A stretch of 64,000 nt of DNA, taken from the NCBI RefSeq assembly GCF_900112335.1, contig NZ_FOLG01000001.1, positions 496,001 through 560,000 on the forward strand, written 5' to 3'. The stretch is from Tropicimonas isoalkanivorans. Its GTDB lineage: Bacteria > Pseudomonadota > Alphaproteobacteria > Rhodobacterales > Rhodobacteraceae. The stretch's first letter is position 1; the number at the start of each line of letters is the position of its first letter. Shown here piece by piece: positions 60,056 to 64,000 of the stretch. The notes beneath the pieces were generated by a model, which was given only the letters and a program-made list of their open reading frames with translations, was not told where the DNA came from and made no database searches. Made by a program: the position numbers and the translations under genes.

Positions 60056-60454
60056 ATGCCTCGTATTTTCCAAAAGGACGAGGACGGATCGGTGACTATC
60101 GAGTTCGTCCTGTGGGTGCCGTTCTTCGCAATTTTCCTCCTTTTCGCGGTCGATGCGACCCTCGTATTCATGCGGCAAAGTCAGATGTGGCAGATTTCGC
60201 GCGAAACGGCGCGGATCGTATCGCGGTACGGCATGGATGAGGTGACCGCCGAGACGTTCGCCAAAGCCTACGGGACAGTCGGATCGACGACGCCCACGGT
60301 CGACGTGATCCTGGGCACTGCCGAGGTCAGCGTCGACATGCAGCTTCCGCTCGCCGCACTTGCCCCCTTCGGTATCCTGAAGTTCGCGGTTGGGGACAAG
60401 GTCGCGGTCCATGTCACACATGCAATGGAACCCATTTTCGTGGAGCCCTCGTGA
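60056..60454 (+). CDS. TadE-like pilus-assembly protein
   Basis: 132-residue membrane protein of the TadE family (pseudopilin-like subunits of tight-adherence pili). A short basic N-terminus with acid DEDGSVTIEFVLWVPFFAIFLLFAVDATLVFM (the TadE pattern of a conserved Glu within the single membrane segment) is followed by RQSQMWQISRETARIVSRYGMDEVTAETFAKAYG, the extracytoplasmic part. The ATG at 60056 follows GGAAG. It is coupled to a TadG-like gene. No other tad genes are in the window, so this is an orphan pair. Confidence 0.85.
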   Translation: MPRIFQKDEDGSVTIEFVLWVPFFAIFLLFAVDATLVFMRQSQMWQISRETARIVSRYGMDEVTAETFAKAYGTVGSTTPTVDVILGTAEVSVDMQLPLAALAPFGILKFAVGDKVAVHVTHAMEPIFVEPS

Positions 60455-61917
60455 TGATCCGCCTGAAATCGATTCTTGCGCAATTCCGTGATGGCGAAGA
60501 CGGGGCTGGCACAGCCTTTGCGCTTTTCATGTTCATGACGCTCGCCGCGATCCTCGGGATCACGGTCGACGGAACGTTCGGTTGGTGGAACAAGAACCGG
60601 CTCGAGGCCGCCGCGGATATCGGGGCCCACGCCGGCGCCGTCGCGCTGGCCAACAAGAAAACCGAAACCGAACTAAGAACGGCGGTCGAGCAGGCCGTGT
60701 ATGCCAACCTGCCCACGAACATCTTCGGCGCGGTCATCGACAGTTCGGTCGACGTCGCCTTCGCCCACTATGATCCGGAAAAGAGGACATACGACGGCGG
60801 AACCGAGCCCAACACCGTCATCGTAAGTCTGGAGCGCACGAAAACACGCGGCAACCCGATCAGAACTTTCCTGCTGAGTTTCGCTGGCGTTACGACCATG
60901 GATACGATGGCGCAAAGCGCCGCGGTCTTCGATATCAACGGCGTATGCAAATCCTCGGACGGGATCTATGCGCAGTCGACGATTACACTGTCGAGCCAGA
61001 CGGATGTCGGTGCAGGCTTCTGCATCCATTCGAACAGCGACGTCTGGCTGCCGCAGCAGAACTCGTTCGAGCCGGGCGCCTACGTTTCCATGCCGAACCT
61101 CGATAACTGCAAATCCAAGTGCCAGAACTCCGCCAACCCTGGCATCGTGGCCGTGGAAAGCCACATGGCGATGCCTGACCTCGGCAAATATATCCAGGAC
61201 ACTTACGACTCCTTTGCCTACGCCAACGCCTCCACCACCAAACCACAGGTCGTCACCGATCTGTTCAGCGGCGTAACCGTGGGCAATCAGGCTGATCTGA
61301 TCGACAAGGGCGTGCTGTCGTCTCCCGTCGCGCTCGCAACTGTCGTCCCGATGACCGTGGACCAGTTCCACAGCCTGGCGGAACTGCCCTCCGGACTGAT
61401 CTACAAGATCGACTGCAAGCCCGGCAGCACCGGTGTGAAGACCTGGCTCAACTTCAGCGGCACGGTCGCGCAGATGAGCCATGCCGCCGTGGTGACGAAC
61501 TGCGGGCTCAACTTCGAGGACGGCGCACGGGCGGTCGGTTCGGTCCTCATCACGACGCGTGACAATACCAATGCCACCGTGACCGCGGGCTCGCACGTCA
61601 CCGTGGCGGACCCGGCGAAAGCCTGCAACGAAGACGAGAGAACCGTCCTCATGTCGCTTTCCAAGGTCAGCGTGCCGGCCGAATTCGTCCTGTCGAACCT
61701 TACCATGATCGTGGACGACGATGTCGACATCGCCTCCGCAACCTCGTCCGACGTGATATCCAAAGGACTGTCGATCTACTCGACACATCAGGTGAAATTC
61801 TCCTCGCAGCACCGGTTCCGGACCTGCAAGACGCCTGACGCCTTTCTGACGCCGACTGCCAAGGTCCTCCGCCTGATCATGCCGCCGGCGGAATCCCAGA
61901 CCGTCTCGACGCTCTGA
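60454..61917 (+). CDS. TadG-like pilus-assembly protein
   Basis: 487-residue protein with one N-terminal membrane segment (TAFALFMFMTLAAILGITVDGTFGWWNKNRLEAAADIGAHAGAVALA), the TadG/Flp-like pattern RLEAAADxAAHAGA, then a long extracytoplasmic part with scattered cysteines (about ten, e.g. CKSSDGIYAQ, CKSKCQNS, CNEDERTV, RTCKTPDAF) and repeats of beta-rich sequence, but no von Willebrand A domain as in full TadG. The TGATG overlap with tadE suggests translation starts at ATG 60454 rather than GTG 60451. The function is presumably surface attachment, by association with TadE only. Confidence 0.8.
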   Translation: MIRLKSILAQFRDGEDGAGTAFALFMFMTLAAILGITVDGTFGWWNKNRLEAAADIGAHAGAVALANKKTETELRTAVEQAVYANLPTNIFGAVIDSSVDVAFAHYDPEKRTYDGGTEPNTVIVSLERTKTRGNPIRTFLLSFAGVTTMDTMAQSAAVFDINGVCKSSDGIYAQSTITLSSQTDVGAGFCIHSNSDVWLPQQNSFEPGAYVSMPNLDNCKSKCQNSANPGIVAVESHMAMPDLGKYIQDTYDSFAYANASTTKPQVVTDLFSGVTVGNQADLIDKGVLSSPVALATVVPMTVDQFHSLAELPSGLIYKIDCKPGSTGVKTWLNFSGTVAQMSHAAVVTNCGLNFEDGARAVGSVLITTRDNTNATVTAGSHVTVADPAKACNEDERTVLMSLSKVSVPAEFVLSNLTMIVDDDVDIASATSSDVISKGLSIYSTHQVKFSSQHRFRTCKTPDAFLTPTAKVLRLIMPPAESQTVSTL

Positions 61918-61925
61918 TACCCCGT

Positions 61926-61949
61926 CCCCCGCCCCTCCGGAGGCGGGGG
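61926..61949 (+). terminator. GC-rich hairpin after TadG-like gene
   Basis: CCCCCGCC (61926-61933) and GGCGGGGG (61942-61949) form a perfect 8-bp stem just after the stop at 61917. No T-tract follows, so it may act as a weak or factor-assisted terminator. Confidence 0.55.
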
Positions 61950-62010
61950 AGACACCTTCCCCCCTGACAAACCGCCGGCGCGCTCCTACCTTTAAGGCAT
62001 GGAGACGCGC

Positions 62011-63453
62011 ATGCCCCTCGAAATCCCTTTCGACAACAGTTACGCCCGCCTTCCCGAGCGGTTCTACGTCCGCCAGGCTCCGGTTCCGGTCACGGCGCCA
62101 GAGCTTTTGCTCCTCAACCGGGCGCTGGCGACGGACCTCGGGCTCGATCCCGACTCGCTGCAAACGCCGGAGGCGGTCGAGGTTCTGGCCGGAAACACCG
62201 TGGCCCCCGGCTCCACCCCCCTCGCCCAAGCCTACGCGGGGCATCAGTTCGGCGGCTTCTCCCCGGTACTGGGGGATGGCCGCGCGCTGCTTCTGGGCGA
62301 GGTGGTGGACCGCCAAGGTCAGCGGCGCGATATCCAGCTCAAGGGGTCGGGCCGCACCGCCTTCAGCCGCCCCGGCAGCGACGGGCGGTCGCCGCTTGGC
62401 CCGGTCATCCGCGAGTTCATCGTCAGCGAGGCGATGTCCGCGCTCGGCATCCCCACCACCCGGTCGCTTGCCGCAGTCGCCACCGGCGAGCGGGTCGTGC
62501 GGGGTCAACAGGAACCCGGCGGGGTGCTGACCCGCGTGGCTGCCAGCCACATCCGCATCGGCACCTTCCAGTTCTTCGCCGCGCGTGGGGATACCGAGGC
62601 CCTGCGCCTGCTGACCGACCACGTTATCGCGCGCCATTACCCTGACGCCGACGGGCCGATGGGCCTCCTCGACGCCGTGATCGACCGACAGGCGCGGCTG
62701 GTGGCCCGGTGGCTCGGCGTCGGCTTCATCCACGGCGTCATGAACACTGACAACACCTCCATCTCCGGCGAGACGATCGACTATGGCCCCTGCGCCTTCA
62801 TGGACACCTTCCATCCCCGGACTGTCTATTCCTCAATCGACCACGCAGGCCGCTACTCCTATGAGAACCAGCCGGAAATCCTGGCCTGGAACCTCGCCCA
62901 GTTCGCCACGGCCCTCCTGCCGCTTCTGGGCGAAGACCGGGACGCCGGGATCGCGGTTGCGCAGGAAGTGATGCAAGTCTACCCGCAGCGAGTTCGGGCA
63001 GCGTGGCTCGGAGTCTTCCGCGCCAAGCTCGGCCTGACCACTGCAGAGGATGGCGACGAAGGCCTGATCGGGGAGTTGCTGGGCCGGATGGTGGCCGGCC
63101 AGGCGGATTTCACGAACACCTTCCGGGCGCTGGCCACTGGCGGGGCGCGGGACGAATTCGTGGAGCCGGAGGTATTCGATCAGTGGGAGCGGGATTGGAC
63201 GGCCCGTCTCGCTCGGGAACCGGAGCCGGAGGCACTGACGGCGCGGCTCAAGTCCGCCAACCCGGCGGTGATTCCCCGCAACCATCGCGTCGAGCAGGCC
63301 ATCGCCGCCGCCACGGACGGGGATCTCGGGCCCGCCACACGGCTCATCGGCGCGCTGGCGCGCCCATACGACGATCCGACTGACGATCTCCGGGATCTCA
63401 CCCGCCCCCCGACCGAGGACGAGCGGGTCTATCGCACCTTCTGCGGCACGTGA
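62011..63453 (+). CDS. selO: SelO-family protein adenylyltransferase (YdiU)
   Basis: 480-residue pseudokinase-fold enzyme that transfers AMP from ATP to Ser/Thr/Tyr of target proteins, linked to redox stress. Family blocks: [116 protein letters not shown] and a C-terminal FCGT. The two conserved cysteines (in DYGPCAF and at the end) match those reported to form an inhibitory disulfide in the E. coli enzyme. The ATG at 62011 is preferred because GGAGA lies six bases upstream; ATG 61999 has only a poor site. Confidence 0.93.
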   Translation: MPLEIPFDNSYARLPERFYVRQAPVPVTAPELLLLNRALATDLGLDPDSLQTPEAVEVLAGNTVAPGSTPLAQAYAGHQFGGFSPVLGDGRALLLGEVVDRQGQRRDIQLKGSGRTAFSRPGSDGRSPLGPVIREFIVSEAMSALGIPTTRSLAAVATGERVVRGQQEPGGVLTRVAASHIRIGTFQFFAARGDTEALRLLTDHVIARHYPDADGPMGLLDAVIDRQARLVARWLGVGFIHGVMNTDNTSISGETIDYGPCAFMDTFHPRTVYSSIDHAGRYSYENQPEILAWNLAQFATALLPLLGEDRDAGIAVAQEVMQVYPQRVRAAWLGVFRAKLGLTTAEDGDEGLIGELLGRMVAGQADFTNTFRALATGGARDEFVEPEVFDQWERDWTARLAREPEPEALTARLKSANPAVIPRNHRVEQAIAAATDGDLGPATRLIGALARPYDDPTDDLRDLTRPPTEDERVYRTFCGT

Positions 63454-63687
63454 ACTGCCCCACCTATCTGCCCGCAAAGACGTCACTTCCGGCCGCTGGA
63501 TCGTTCACGCATCGGGGAAAGACACTACCCTGCCCGCGAATTGTTCACGGAAGGCGCCCATCGCCCATGGTAGCGGCCACCCCGCAACGATCACTTGTTC
63601 GTTAACGGGGTCGCAACGGCGACGCCTTTCCAATCCCCACGCGGCTCGGTTAGGCTCGCTCGCAATGACAAGACGGGGGAACTCCGC

Positions 63688-64000
63688 ATGCCGGGGCGAG
63701 CAGACACGCGCATCCGCGCCGTTGGTCCGGACGACGAGGCCACGTGGCGGAGGCTTTGGACCGATTACCTGACCTTTTATGAGGCTTCCGTCGACGAAGA
63801 GGTATACCGAACCTCCTTCGCCCGGCTGTTGTCCGACGACCCGCAAGATTTTCACGGCCGTATTGCCGAAGTGGGCGGACGTCCCGTGGGATTGGTGCAT
63901 TTCCTCTTCCACCGTCACATGTGGCGGATCGAGAAGGTCTGTTACCTGCAGGATCTTTACGCCGATCCCGATGTGCGCGGCCAAGGCGTTGGTCGGGCGC
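63688..64000 (+). CDS. GNAT family N-acetyltransferase, cut by window edge
   Basis: First 104 residues of a GNAT acetyltransferase. It starts MPGRADTRIRAVGPDDEATWRRLWTDYLTFYEASVDEEVYRTSFARLL and reaches the acetyl-CoA motif A as CYLQDLYADPDVRGQGVGRA before the window ends. GGGGGAA lies eight bases before the ATG. The FYEASVDEEVYRTSFARLLSDDP pattern is typical of small standalone bacterial GNAT proteins; the substrate is unknown. The 235-base gap upstream contains no gene. Confidence 0.85.
   Translation, partial: MPGRADTRIRAVGPDDEATWRRLWTDYLTFYEASVDEEVYRTSFARLLSDDPQDFHGRIAEVGGRPVGLVHFLFHRHMWRIEKVCYLQDLYADPDVRGQGVGRA

Noticed and set aside
63505-63984. Minus-strand frame opposite the right-edge GNAT gene
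   Set aside because: The plus-strand frame has a clear GNAT motif A and a good ribosome site.

Overview
The window looks like chromosomal DNA of a high-GC alphaproteobacterium, most probably a member of the Rhodobacterales (Rhodobacteraceae). I infer this from gene content: DUF4167 protein, IalB-family protein, TIGR02281-type aspartic protease, a PutR/PutA pair, a zinc-finger DinB, a glnB-glnA pair, and the block lptF-lptG-lptD-surA-pdxA-rsmA. No rRNA, tRNA, CRISPR array, phage or transposase gene was found. Nearly all genes are intact; the only truncated genes are those cut by the window edges (a CAP-domain protein on the left, a GNAT acetyltransferase on the right).

Layout. 1-1.2 kb: CAP-domain protein and a UPF0303/HbpS-like protein. 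1.3-6.6 kb: a complete, tightly overlapping citrate lyase operon citC-citD-citE-citF-citG-citX (enzyme subunits plus both prosthetic-group enzymes and the acetylating ligase), with no transporter or citAB regulators beside it. 6.7-14.4 kb: RBBP9-type hydrolase, cobalamin-dependent methionine synthase (metH), DNA polymerase IV and a HerA-like ATPase. 14.4-21.1 kb: a candidate small RNA, IalB, an lpxD-acyl carrier protein-ketoacyl synthase group, and a divergent pair of cell-wall genes (L,D-transpeptidase and a Tat-exported DUF882/M15-like protein). 21.6-27.3 kb: small lipoprotein, putR and putA, AbrB-type membrane protein. 27.7-32.2 kb: ndk, ABC-F ATPase, MarC, aspartic protease, cytochrome c. 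32.3-43.1 kb: holC and pepA facing away from DUF2270 and the lipopolysaccharide-transport operon lptFGD-surA-pdxA-rsmA. 43.3-49.5 kb: DUF4167, prfA-prmC, DUF1499, mazG, nnrDE. 49.6-51.5 kb: nitrogen-control genes glnB-glnA behind an NtrC-like dyad. 51.6-64 kb: a more accessory stretch with two RTX proteins that end in the same DFIF tail, DUF1059, a DUF4261-like protein, an endonuclease/exonuclease/phosphatase protein, a hydrolase-OsmC fusion, nucleoside hydrolase-GrpB-GNAT operon, an orphan TadE/TadG-like pair, and SelO.

The most unusual signals are non-coding. (1) Three copies of a dispersed extragenic element share a CTTCTTGTGTC head, an AAAATATCC block and two 7-bp hairpins; the first hairpin has compensatory changes between copies, and a fourth, variant copy lies after metH. 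(2) A promoter-hairpin-hairpin-terminator unit at 14643-14770 has the architecture of a ~95-nt small RNA, with a possible 22-residue reading frame inside. (3) Perfect 19-bp dyads of 7-5-7 form lie before metH and before glnB, and CtrA-like motifs lie before a small lipoprotein gene. Among proteins, the compact citrate lyase operon, the acyl-carrier/LpxD group and the two RTX proteins deserve attention. I did not find a convincing wholly new multi-gene system. All calls come from reading the sequence; no database search was run.
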